Source: Catenaria anguillulae PL171
Taxonomy: Eukaryota; Blastocladiomycota; Blastocladiomycetes; Blastocladiales; Catenariaceae
Length of the DNA: 64,000 nucleotides
Direction: 5' to 3'
Assembly (NCBI GenBank): GCA_002102555.1
Contig: MCFL01000001.1
Span: 62,001-126,000 of the forward strand
The notes below the pieces were generated by a model that saw nothing but the letters and a program-made list of their open reading frames with translations, did not search any database and had not been told where the DNA came from. Below, piece by piece: positions 30,162 to 40,165 of this stretch. The stretch's first letter is position 1. Every line of letters begins with the position of its first letter. The position numbers were made by a program, and so were the translations under genes.

Positions 30162-33100
30162 TGCTAATGGCTTTCAGTATCAAAGGATTGGAACCGGAAT
30201 TCAAAAGCTACATCTGTCGCCTGTTGCATTATGTTTGTTATTGGCAAGCGTTCGCTGTACCTGTGACGACATCATTGATCTACACCCGGCCCAAATTGAT
30301 CATGATCGGTGCGCTAGACGCGTCTCCGTGGCACCAGGTCCAAACCATGCTGCCTCACGCGCACGCGCACATGCTCGGCAACAAGCAGCAGTTGTTGAGC
30401 AGCAACGCATGCAGGGACCGAGATGATGGGATGGGACCCCATCTTGTCCGCATGGGATTCTGGAATCAGGGCTCGGTTTGAAACAGGCACATGGCTGAAA
30501 CACACGTCACATTGAGCGCCGCCTGCAATCGATGTTTTCACCCAGACCGGGCGTCTGTGTATGCATCAGCACCATATGCATTGGTGCCCCTCTCGTATGT
30601 CCCCTATTTCATGAATTCCAGCCGGCATTGGGCGCATTGACCCACCATGGGAAGGATCGTGCGTGATGGGCCCTGGCCAGCGTGGGCAATTAATTGATTG
30701 GCGAGGCAGCTGGCGTACGCGTGAGACTCACTGAGCTTTGCGACAAGTACACGTCCTGGCTAGATTGGCGTCGTCAGCTGATTTTTCCAAATTTTTAAGG
30801 TTGACAGCAGGTGGGGTGATTTGTTGGCAGTGGCGGCGACAAACTCCACCCCACGCTGGGCGTTCATCGAACAGCATTTGAATGATGCGTCAATGCACTC
30901 GACCGAGGGCAGCTTGCGCAGTACATATACTGTAGTGCTGCGAATAGTCGAAACAGTCACACGTCACACCCCACCTTGTCTGTTGCATTGCCGTCACATG
31001 TCACAGCCACGCCGTTCCTCGTCGCAAACTGTCACAGCGCCGTTGTCGCTTTGTGGCCATCATTTTCCGTCACGCTGTCGTTGTTGCGTGATACATGTCA
31101 CATAAAACAGCAAAACCCCCTTGTCGGAGTCTTCAAGAGGCGGAGAAGGCACCAACAACAAATCGATGCCTCCACCTGGGCGATTCGAACCGCTGCCCCT
31201 CGAGCCAGAACGGGCCGGCTTGACGGGTGGGACACAAACGCTTGTTTGTAACGCAACAATGAGTGATTCACTTCCAGCCCGTCAAGGCATAGGCAAGCAT
31301 CGATGGAAACAACTCCTTTTGTAAGTCTAGCTGGCCTGAGGTGGGGCTGCCTCCCTTTAAACATAGCAGGATGGGAACAGGGCTCACATCTCAGAGTACG
31401 TGCGATGCAACTGCGTCAACACACGCCTGGGGCATTTTGCAAAGGAGCCACCGTCTTCTCCAAGCAAGAGCCTGCAGCCTTGCGTCCAACCAATGCCAAT
31501 ACAGATCTGGGGTTTGAGCAAGTCATTCGCCAGTCATTCCCCCAACCGATTCTCAATTCTCATGTGCAACAGACAACCGCAAGTCACTTGCTCTGGAGGG
31601 TACAGGTTCGATTCTTGTCAACACCAAACTGCGAATAATCGCCACGTTTTTGCTGTCGGACAACAGCGAGCCATCACCGAAAAACGGTGTTCTCGCAAAA
31701 TACTTGGTCTTTCATACAGTCCTGCTGAGACTTCATGAATGATAACCGCGCATGATTGACATCAGAATGCTGTACACAATTTTTCATGCCATGTCTTGCA
31801 TAGCCTGATTGAAACTCAGTCTCACTCACTCTGATTAGTGACCTACAGACGGCTCACATGTGGTTTTTGCCTGTTTACCTTGCGAGAGCAGGCCTGACAT
31901 GTGGTCTGAGCTTCAGGTAGAGAATAGACTCGCTCCTGTCAATGTTTGCCTGCACCCTCCGCACGCTGGCCAGCCTTTTGACAGTCCACAAACCCTATGT
32001 ATATGTCAAAGTGCTTACCGCGCTGCAGCCGCGGCGAAAGCACCAAACCGGGTTCCCAACGGACTACACTCACGCCATTAGCACAGAAAGATGCGTAGAC
32101 ATTGATTTACTCGCTGAGGCAAAATTCCATTGCTCAATTCGCACGCCTTCATGGGTGTACTATAAACCAAACTGTTTGCCTCGGATCTGTGGATGCAACT
32201 TGACGTGTTTCTTATGCTGCAGCCGCGGCGAAAGCACCAAACCAGGTTCCCGACGGGCTATGCCCATGTCAATAGCACAGAAAGATGCGTAGACATTGAT
32301 TTACTCGCTGAGGCAAAATTCCATTGCTCAATTCGCACGCCTTCATGGGTGTACTATAAACCAAACTGTTTAGCTTGGATCTGTGGATGTAGTAGATCCA
32401 AACGGTGTGCTACATTGGTTGGGCGACTAAAATATAATACAAAATAGACACAGTTGACAAATGATGTTTCTGCTGAACAGCCTTGGTGCCAATACGAAGC
32501 TGGACTGAGGAGTCAATGTCGTCCCCAGACTGTCCAAATCAGAATCAAGCACAGATCCCAGGAACAACAGCTTGAGCCATGGGCTGGTTCAGCTTAATCC
32601 TCTCATAGGAAGGCAAGTCGGTGTCCTGCACACAGCACAAATGAGTTAAAAAAAGCCGACAAGAGCAGATGAAAGGGCAATGTGACGCACTGGGCTTTCA
32701 AAAACAGTCGCCACCAACTCACCTCCATCCTCCCTGCCATTGGCACACTCCCATCCATCAGCGCCTGCTTCAACTCATCCACTTTGGGGATTTATACGAC
32801 CACTGCAAGAGAGCTGTTTGTGATTGTACTAACAATGCCGGACCCTAGGGTGCCAACAAAACAAAACCCGATAAAAAAGGAAAGAGATGCGTGGAGTTCG
32901 ATCTCTGGCCACCGAAACCGAACTGCCGGCATAGCCGCCTAAGCTAAGCTTCCCTGTTGACAGATTGCCATGCCAAAAGAGTCGGTTGGCGGTTGGGGTT
33001 CATGTTGAGGGACTGAGCCAACCCGTGCATTCCTTGCATGCATTGTGATCATGTCATGCATGCAGGCTCTCCCCAGCCAACGATGCTACAAGCCGAGAGT

Positions 33101-33440
33101 GAGCCACGGATTGTTCCAAACAAGTGCGTGTGTCACGGCGCATCTGTTGCCTGAGCCTCTCAATGTGTCACAGGTCACAGCACTGTTGTTTCGTAACGTG
33201 CATCTGGTCACGGTCCTTGGGCATGTTGTTGCTTACCATTTTTGCGTTCGCCTGCGGCGGGCGTTTCAACTAATCTTGGCACTACAGTACTCTGACCAGG
33301 TCCGCCCGCTTCCTCTACGCGGTCATGGCTATGCTTAAACGAGCACATGCCCCATCCTCTCCCCCGCACAACCTGTCTGGTTGCAGCTCGAGCAACCGGT
33401 TACCTACATCTTCCCAAGCCCTATTCCGTCTCCCTGGATC
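30162..33440. other. Gene-poor region of 3.3 kb
   Basis: No convincing protein-coding gene or RNA gene was found. The region holds a cluster of GTCAC motifs (about 30955-31102), a 194-bp-period tandem duplication (32023-32390), and two T-arm-like strings that do not fold into tRNAs. Composition is more A/T-rich than the flanking coding DNA. Confidence 0.5.
32023..32390. repeat. Tandem duplication, two units of about 173 bp with 194-bp period
   Basis: Unit 1 (32023-32195) and unit 2 (32217-32390) both start CTGCAGCCGCGGCGAAAGCA and run to GGATCTGTGGATG. Roughly the last 100 bases of the shared part, from AGCACAGAAAGATGCGTAG to ACCAAACTGTTT, are identical; differences cluster near the 5' side. 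No open frame is conserved. It may be a piece of a dispersed repeat duplicated in place. Nothing identifies a transposon family. Confidence 0.75.
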
Positions 33441-34295
33441 ATGATCTACGTGCACGTACTCGTTATTCTGCTGGTTTGCACGCTTGCTAGTGTTGCCCAA
33501 GTTCCCGCCCCGCCTCCCATCCCTGTCTCGGTGACGTCTGTTGTCGCAAAGTACAGAGACGACGGATGCTTCAAGTCAGCAATCGCTCCCAACGCCTCGA
33601 CACTCTTTTCGGCTTTGTGCCCGCCATCTGTTTGCGCTCCCAAAATCGACGAAGTCATCACCACGTATATCAACTCCAATGACAATTTCTACGCCCTTTA
33701 CGGCCACATTCTCTCGTTCAGTCGCGACATGGCGTGCTATGTGCCCAAACCACTGGCAACCAACTCCTCGGGTCAAGGCCAAATCTCCTGTGTGCAACAA
33801 ATTGGCTCCTTGCTCGGTGATTACACGGCGCAATACCTCGCATTTTTCAACGGCTGGGACAAGCCTTCGTTCAGCTACCTCCGTGTATGGGTCAACACCA
33901 TCCTCGATTTGCGTCGAGACACGCCCGCGACCACGGCCTGTGATCCCTCGACCTGTGTCAACAAGTACCTGATGCAGTGGCACGCTTGGGTCAAGTCGCT
34001 TCCGGACGATTTTCTCAACAACATGCCCGCTGGAAACTTGCTCGACAAGGTTGATATCAAGAGCACAGCGATGAACTTTGAGAATGACGTTGTTTCCATG
34101 TGCAAAGACACCAAGTTTGCCGTGGGTGGGTTGGCGGCTCAGCTCGAGGTGGACAACAAGTTGCCGCGCAAGCCCGCGCCCAAGCAAAATGGCGCCATGT
34201 CACTCAAGGGGATGGATCGTGGCGAGCTGGCTGTGGTGATGATGACCTGGGTGTCGGTGTTGGCTGTCATGTATTGCACCGCTCTAATCATGTAG
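33441..34295 (+). CDS. Secreted or GPI-anchored protein of unknown family
   Basis: A 284-aa single exon from the ATG at 33441; an upstream in-frame ATG at 33381 would push the signal peptide inside. The N-terminus MIYVHVLVILLVCTLASVAQ is a typical signal peptide. The mature part has about nine Cys (for example DDGCFKSAIAP, LCPPSVCAP, DMACYVP, TTACDPSTCVNKYL), suggesting disulfides, and possible N-glycosylation sites (NAST, NSSG). The C-terminus ends in a hydrophobic run (LAVVMMTWVSVLAVMYCTALIM) after a Gly/Ala/Ser region, like a GPI-attachment signal. No named family was recognised. Cell-surface location is inferred. Confidence 0.7.
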   Translation: MIYVHVLVILLVCTLASVAQVPAPPPIPVSVTSVVAKYRDDGCFKSAIAPNASTLFSALCPPSVCAPKIDEVITTYINSNDNFYALYGHILSFSRDMACYVPKPLATNSSGQGQISCVQQIGSLLGDYTAQYLAFFNGWDKPSFSYLRVWVNTILDLRRDTPATTACDPSTCVNKYLMQWHAWVKSLPDDFLNNMPAGNLLDKVDIKSTAMNFENDVVSMCKDTKFAVGGLAAQLEVDNKLPRKPAPKQNGAMSLKGMDRGELAVVMMTWVSVLAVMYCTALIM

Positions 34296-34735
34296 GCCCC
34301 AAAGTAAGCGCAAGACAACCACATTGAGTAAGGTTGGCACGATCATTTTGTTGTTCTTCTAGTTTATTGATTTCTTTTCTGGTGCTTCGGTGACTTAACA
34401 TTGCTCCATGAAATGAGTGTGAAAGTCAAAGTGCACATTGCTCTTGTGTTTCCGAGATAAATGGCAAGCGTCGTGCTGCCTCCATCGGACTTTTCTCGGA
34501 CTTTTCTCCTTCTGTTAGCCATGTCTCACAAGAGCGAATGCCTTCTCGTGTTTATAATATTTCGTCTGTCTCAACTGTTTCCTTGCAGATACATGGTGGT
34601 TTTCTCGATAAGCAAAGTGCACTTGCCGTCAAGGTGGGTTGTCGGCACGAACGACACGCACGCAACTCGGCATTGATTGTACATTAACTGTGTACACTAC
34701 CAAAACTACCGACCTTACATTACATTCAAACATTT

Positions 34736-35872
34736 CTACAGCCTCAACTGAACGCCCTGCGGCTCATCATCAAACACCACGGGCCCAATCGGCATCCGCC
34801 GACTCGCCAACTCATCCGCCCGGTCCCAATCGGTGCTGCCGCCAACCATCCCCTCTGCTTGCTCCTTGTTGTTGGCCATGCTCTTGCCACCCCACAGCCC
34901 ATCCAAATCATACTCGGACCTGCCCTCACTCGTCATCACATGCACAAACACGCGACCTAAATCCAACAAGATCCAATCGTCACAATCCATGCCCTCAATG
35001 GAAATCGCGGCCACGGCCGCCTCGCGCTCCTCGTGATTCGCCACCAAGGCCGAAATCTGCTCCTTGATAAACGCATGCAACCGCGACGCTAAACTGACCA
35101 TGTGTGCAGGCGACGCCGCAGTGGCAATCACGATCGAGTCGGTCACGTCACTAAGGTCGGCCGTGTCGAGTACAACAACGTCTTGGCCGCCGTGCCGAGC
35201 AAGAAATTCGGAAAGAATGTGTGGGGTGAGTTGGTCGTCAGATGCAAGCAAGAGGTCGTCGAGCGAAGACGACGATGAGTGGAGCGAAGTGGATCGTTGG
35301 GCAATGGCCGTGTCGGCGGCAGACGTCAGCAGGTTGCGTTGCCACAGGGGGAGCATGTCGGTGGCGGCCGGGTCCACAAACCATGACAGGTTGGGGCCGG
35401 GTGCAGAGTCGGAGGATTCGGCGGCGGCGACGGCCGCGGCAGAGTCGAGAGCGGCGGTTGGCGAGTCGAAGAGTGCGGGATTGGTATTGGTATTGGTGGC
35501 GGAAGCAGCCGCCTGTTCGGATGCAGCCATGGCCATGGCGGCAGCCGTGTCGAGGGCAGAGGCGAGCTGGATCTCGTCAACGAGTTCGGGAGACAGCGCT
35601 TGGGCAACTTGGACGGGAGTTGGCGAAGGTTGGGCGTGGTCGACCAATGCTTCGGGAGCATGGCTGGAAGGTGCCGAGGAGCGCTGAACGGGCGTGAAGC
35701 CGAATGGGAACGGCCGCAGCCCGTGCTGGAATGCCGACGAGTAGCACCGGGAGAATGTGGGCATGGAGGTGGAAGCCGGGCGAGCCATGCGACCGATGGC
35801 TCGGGCAGAGGCAGAAGCGGCGGCGAGCGAGTGCGCAATGTGAGGTAAGCGATTCATGGTGGATGAGCGCAT
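34736..35872 (-). CDS. MALSU1: Mitochondrial ribosome-silencing factor (RsfS/MALSU1-like)
   Basis: A 378-aa single exon from 35872 (alternative ATG 35857). The first 45 residues are Arg/Ser/Ala-rich (ARAIGRMARPASTSMPTFSR), consistent with mitochondrial import. A long Ala/Ser/Asn low-complexity linker follows. The C-terminal RsfS domain shows VVLDTADLSDVTDSIVIATA, HAFIKEQISALVANHEE, and the hallmark DDWILLDLGRVFVHVMTSEG with YDLDGLW. RsfS proteins bind uL14 on the large subunit and prevent premature joining; mitochondrial forms help late assembly. The linker is longer than in animal MALSU1. It is divergent from MMAB with a spacer of about 90-280 bp, depending on which MMAB start is used. Confidence 0.87.
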   Translation of the reverse strand: MRSSTMNRLPHIAHSLAAASASARAIGRMARPASTSMPTFSRCYSSAFQHGLRPFPFGFTPVQRSSAPSSHAPEALVDHAQPSPTPVQVAQALSPELVDEIQLASALDTAAAMAMAASEQAAASATNTNTNPALFDSPTAALDSAAAVAAAESSDSAPGPNLSWFVDPAATDMLPLWQRNLLTSAADTAIAQRSTSLHSSSSSLDDLLLASDDQLTPHILSEFLARHGGQDVVVLDTADLSDVTDSIVIATAASPAHMVSLASRLHAFIKEQISALVANHEEREAAVAAISIEGMDCDDWILLDLGRVFVHVMTSEGRSEYDLDGLWGGKSMANNKEQAEGMVGGSTDWDRADELASRRMPIGPVVFDDEPQGVQLRL

Positions 35873-35963
35873 AAACGATGAATGTCTTGCAGTGGTATTA
35901 ATAATCGTAGCTGCGGTTGCATCATTTGCATTCAATCGACATCGACGATGATGTCCGAAATTA

Positions 35964-36915
35964 ATGCACAAACTTGAAGAGAGCCGATCGACGGCCTGTC
36001 TGGCTGTCTCCATCCATCCAGTGCATCCAGTGAAAGCCAGCCCGAAACCGAAATGTCTCGCGCGAGCTGGCACAGTGGCAACAAATGAACCACCCCCATC
36101 CCATGCTCCTCGCTTCGCTTCAAGAGCCAAAGCATCCGCCAAAGCATCCGACCAGATGAAGATCTACACAAAGACCGGCGACAAGGGCACCTCCTCGCTT
36201 TACAATGGCGAGCGCCGCGCAAAGGACAATCTCGTGTTTGACGCCCTCGGGTCGGTCGACGAGCTGTCGTCATGCATTGGCATCGCCAACGAGCACTGCC
36301 AGTCGGCCAAAAATGGGCTCGAGGACAAGTTGTTTGAGGTGACCTACTGGCTTTCTCTGCATTTCTCCCCCTTGTTTGGTTGTGACCCAACCCCTATTAA
36401 CATTTGGACAAGTCACATGTCTGCAGATTCAATGCGTCCTCATTGAAATGGGGTCCAACATTGCCACTCCACGCCAATCGTCTGCCGATGCACCTTACAA
36501 GCTCGGTTTGTGCTGCCACATCTTTCATCCCACCCTTACGCAATGCCCTGGAAGCTCACCTCCGTACCCTTCCCACTCGCAACTCACAGAAAAGACGGCC
36601 TTTCCTGATATTCACGTCTCCACTCTGGAATCATGGATCGACACTCTTGACGCTCAACTGCCCGCACTCACCAACTTTATCCTGCCGTCCGGTGGCCTGG
36701 CCGCCGTCCACCTGCACCAATGCCGGTCCGTTGCACGCCGCGCCGAGCGTGTGCTGATTCCACTGGTGACGAGCAGCGAGGTCGACGAGGCCGTCGGCAA
36801 GTACTTGAACCGATTGAGCGATTTCTTTTTCGTGGCAGCAAGGTTTGCCGCAAAGCATGAGGGCAAGATTGAGCGGGTGTTCAAGCAAAAGCGTGTGGTC
36901 GAGAGGGAACTGTGA
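35964..36915 (+). CDS. MMAB: ATP:cob(I)alamin adenosyltransferase
   Basis: Three exons, 35964-36338, 36427-36505 and 36590-36915, encode about 259 aa. The PduO-type core begins [20 protein letters not shown] and continues [52 protein letters not shown] and [18 protein letters not shown]. The RRAER segment and the Asp-Asn/Arg-Leu-Ser-Asp motif bind ATP and cobalamin. The enzyme makes adenosylcobalamin for methylmalonyl-CoA mutase. Residues before the core, from the ATG at 35964, are basic and may be a mitochondrial presequence; an internal ATG at 36156 starts the core. Its presence implies B12 use, generally absent from Dikarya. Confidence 0.92.
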
Positions 36916-37010
36916 GTCGCGGGAGGTTATGGCTAACGAATGGTGAAAGGGGTGTATACATTCTAAGCACAAGAATAAAAATACCTACATGAAAACAGGC
37001 AAGAACAAAA

Positions 37011-38457
37011 TCACTCTTCGGATTTGCCATTGGACTGCTCCGCGGCCGTGGCGGCAGCATCGGCGACTTCGGGCGGTGGAAGCAAGCCGTCCATAACCAC
37101 ATCGTGTTCCGGTCGCAGCGTCAAGATATCGACGCCGGTGGCAGTCACGACCATAGTGTGCTCAAATTGCGCCGAGCGCTTGCCGTCACTAGTCACGGCC
37201 GTCCAGTTGTCGGGCCAATGCTCATCAAAGTGGGTACCTGATTAATTGATGCAATTTCAGAGCGTTGGTCACCAAGCAGCCCTCGGGAAGGGTGAATTCA
37301 AAACTGAGGAAGAATACGCACCCTCGTTGATCATGGGCTCGATGGTAAAGATGTGACCCTCCTTCATGACGCCAATCGCCTTGTTCTTGCCATCTGTCGC
37401 GAGCATCCACAAACGATTAAAGTCAGCATCGAACCACGTTGTTGACATCAACCAAGACTAACGAAATTGAAAACGCACAATGGGGAATGTTGGGCCGGCA
37501 ATGGAAATACTTGTGAATACCATGGCCGCAATACGTCCTGACGACCGAAAACCCGCGCTGCTTGGCCACCTTTTCAATGACATTGCCCAACTCGCGGTAC
37601 ATGACGCCCGGCTTGCACATTTGAATGGCCTGCTTCAAGCACTCGCGCGTACAATCGACGAGTGCCTTTGCCTTTTCGTCTTTCCAGGCCTTGGCGCCCA
37701 CAAACACAGTTTCGTTCAAGTCGGCATGGTACCCGTCCTTGAAGATGGACACGTCAATGTTCAAAATGTCGCCGTCTTGCAGCGGGCGTTGGTCCGGGAT
37801 TCCATGGCAGATGACTTCGTTGACGGACGTGCAGCAGGATTTCGGGAACCCGACATAGTTGAGTGGGGAAGGGTAGGCGCCGCGGGCAATGGTGGCGGCG
37901 TGCACGACAGAATCAATGTGGTCCGTGGTCACACCAGGGCGGGCGGCGGCAATCCCAGCGTCCAACACTTCACGGGCAAGCTGGTTTGTGGTGTGAGCGT
38001 GTCAGCTCTCAGCTCGACACCAAGCAAAGCATCAAATGACAGAGATACGTACTCGGCAAACCTCCCTCATCTTTTCAATCCCGGCCTTACTCACCACCTC
38101 AATCCCCGTCCCCCTCCTCTCCTTCTCCTCCGACAAGGGCCTGCCCGTGTCTGCATAATCGGGACGTGCGATTTCGGCGGGCACCGTGCGCACGGGTGAC
38201 AGCGGGTAGGCCGCACGCAGCGCGCCCGTGTACTTGAAGCGCTTGTGTGCCTCAAATGGATCGTACACCTTGGCCTCGCCGTGCAGGGGCTTGTGCATAG
38301 ACCAGTTGGACCGGAAGCACGCTTGCGAGCAGAAGCGCGCAGTGGCACGAGGAAGGTCGAGTTTCAGGCACGTTGGGCACACGAGCGTGGCGGCAGACGT
38401 GCACCCGACGCCCGCACAGGGGTGTGAGGTAGTGGGTTCCGTTGTTTCGGCAGACAT
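37011..38457 (-). CDS. METAP1: Methionine aminopeptidase type 1
   Basis: Four exons, 38457-38053, 37980-37479, 37393-37322 and 37237-37011, encode about 401 aa with clean joins (PNIPHY-GKNKA; NEG-THFDE). The N-terminal zinc-finger region ([18 protein letters not shown] then [14 protein letters not shown]) is the ribosome-docking zf-C6H2 of eukaryotic MetAP1. Catalytic ligands are visible: the two Asp in [20 protein letters not shown], the His in [11 protein letters not shown], and the Glu in [10 protein letters not shown] and [10 protein letters not shown]. It removes the initiator Met from nascent cytosolic proteins. The C-terminus adds a short Ala/Glu/Ser tail beyond the catalytic domain. 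Confidence 0.93.
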
Positions 38458-39332
38458 TGCGTTGGCTGTTGTTGGGGTGGTGAGAGGGGTGCTTGGTCGC
38501 TCAGAGGTTGGGCTTGGGGTTGGGCACTAGCGTGTGCGATGTAGTCGTATGCGTTGCAGTGAGTCTGGTATGCTGCTTCTGTAAGCGCCCATGCATTGTC
38601 CATTGACACTTCTCCCTCCGGATCCAATGTTGCAATTTCATATTGCTTGTCACTTGCAATGATCGGCAGGGAGCGATCGGCGGTCTTTGAATGTGAAAGC
38701 CGGCAGCAGGCAGCAGTGCCTGCTCGCCCACGCCAGCATCCAGGCACCATGTGGCATCAACTTGAAGGGATGAATTGAAAATGCCAGCAACATCTTTTCC
38801 AGTGCTGAATCACCGTAACCGTTTCTCCGCTTGGTCGCAGTATCCCGTACAAAGGAGTCGCATGAAGACGATCTGTGGCACGACATTGCGACAAGTTTCG
38901 TACCAAGAGTTCATTTGTGTGTCTCGGTAAAGAATACGACTAAGTCGGTAACCAAGCTTGCTCCATTGACCATTCTCATTGAGCTGGCCCAACAAGTCGC
39001 TTTGCTTCAATGCATGGGGCACACTCGTATGGTTTGGTTTGGGTGTGTCTCACATATCGAGACAATGATCAGTTTTTCTGGAATGTCAGGCGATACATGA
39101 TCACGCCACAGTTTTGCCTGGTTTCGAAGTGCAAGACAAGGTGTTGGCCTGCTGCTCAAAGCTTAAACCCACGGTGGCCATACTGGCGCAGCCCCGCCGC
39201 CGCCGCATTCACTTGTGCCTTATGCGCCGCCACCCAGCCCAGCGGCGGACTCAAATACTCTTGCGGTTCCCGTCAAACGTTCCCTGCATGGACTTTCAAC
39301 GAGCACCCTGCGACCGCATTCACATTCACACC
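38458..39332. other. Intergenic between METAP1 and CaaX gene copy 1
   Basis: About 875 bp containing the promoters of both divergent genes. No additional coding region supported. Confidence 0.5.
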
Positions 39333-39944
39333 ATGACCGCCTCCGCCAACCAAACCTCCAAGCTCCTTCAAACTCCCGTCACGGCCAAGTGCCTCGCACA
39401 CCTAGCCAAGATCGCGCCTGCTGTCGGCACACTCACCGCAGACACTGTCCAAGCGGTCGCCACCATCAAGTCCGGCAGCAACAACGATCAAGATGCATCG
39501 GTCGTGCTGGCCCTGTACAACACCGAGTATCTTCCCGCCAACATGCACATCACGGCACCCACCCTGCTCGACCACCAGGCGGCGGCTGCCGCCAAGGCCG
39601 AGCTGGCATCTGCCCTCCTTGTCCAAATCACGTTCATTGGCGCGGCACTCGTCACGGATCGCGTGGCCGTCGGTGTTGCTGCTCCGCAAAGAGCTGCTGT
39701 TCCGGGAGGCAAGCCTTCATTTGAAGTGACGGCCCAGGCTGCGCATCAAGTGTATCGCTGGTTGGCCGGGCAAGCTGCACAAGTCGAGGACGGCGCGGGC
39801 GTCAAGTTGCCGTGGGAACCGATCGAGAGCGAGACATTGAGTCCGGAGCAGATTCGTGAGTTGGAGAGGCTGGCAAGCAAGGCCAGGAAGAACGAGTCGG
39901 ACTTGAATGCTGCCGATGTGCTCATGTGCTGCACTGTCATGTAG
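39333..39944 (+). CDS. CaaX-box protein of unknown family, copy 1
   Basis: A single exon of 203 aa. No domain was recognised. The N-terminal half is Ala/Thr-rich with predicted helices (KCLAHLAKIAPAVGTLTAD), a centre of hydrophobic segments (LASALLVQITFIGAALVTD), and a charged helix near the end (EQIRELERLASKARKNE). The C-terminus LMCCTVM is a CaaX box (CTVM) with a second Cys just before it, as in prenylated and palmitoylated small proteins, so membrane attachment is likely. The inverted copy at 47391-47999 is almost identical; one three-base gap (KSGSNNDQ against KTGSSDQ) and few substitutions separate them. Confidence 0.8.
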   Translation: MTASANQTSKLLQTPVTAKCLAHLAKIAPAVGTLTADTVQAVATIKSGSNNDQDASVVLALYNTEYLPANMHITAPTLLDHQAAAAAKAELASALLVQITFIGAALVTDRVAVGVAAPQRAAVPGGKPSFEVTAQAAHQVYRWLAGQAAQVEDGAGVKLPWEPIESETLSPEQIRELERLASKARKNESDLNAADVLMCCTVM

Positions 39945-40165
39945 ATATTGTGGCTTAACTTCATTACCTACGGTGCATAGACTGCTGTGATCTCAGGAAA
40001 TGTCTTGATTCAAGGTGTCGTTGGGAATGGCAGCAAGCAACAATGGGATCCACACACCATCTTATGAATACAAACAATAATGCGGACATTCATGAGGGAT
40101 TGCATTAACACAACCGTCTCATCTTTGCCTCTAAGCCCTGCCCTCTACAAAGACGTCAACGCGGT

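Noticed and set aside
31165-31235. tRNA-like string on the minus strand (GGTTCGAATC)
   Set aside because: The T-stem does not pair properly, the span between plausible acceptor strands is too short (about 63 nt) and no D-arm or anticodon arm was found.
31580-31615. T-arm-like hairpin ACAGGTTCGATTCTTGT on the + strand
   Set aside because: The hairpin pairs well, but no matching acceptor, D-arm or anticodon arm lies upstream; chance or a remnant.
30162-33440. Possible transposon in the gene-poor region
   Set aside because: No transposase-like or reverse-transcriptase-like frame, terminal repeats or target-site duplication was seen; only a local tandem duplication.
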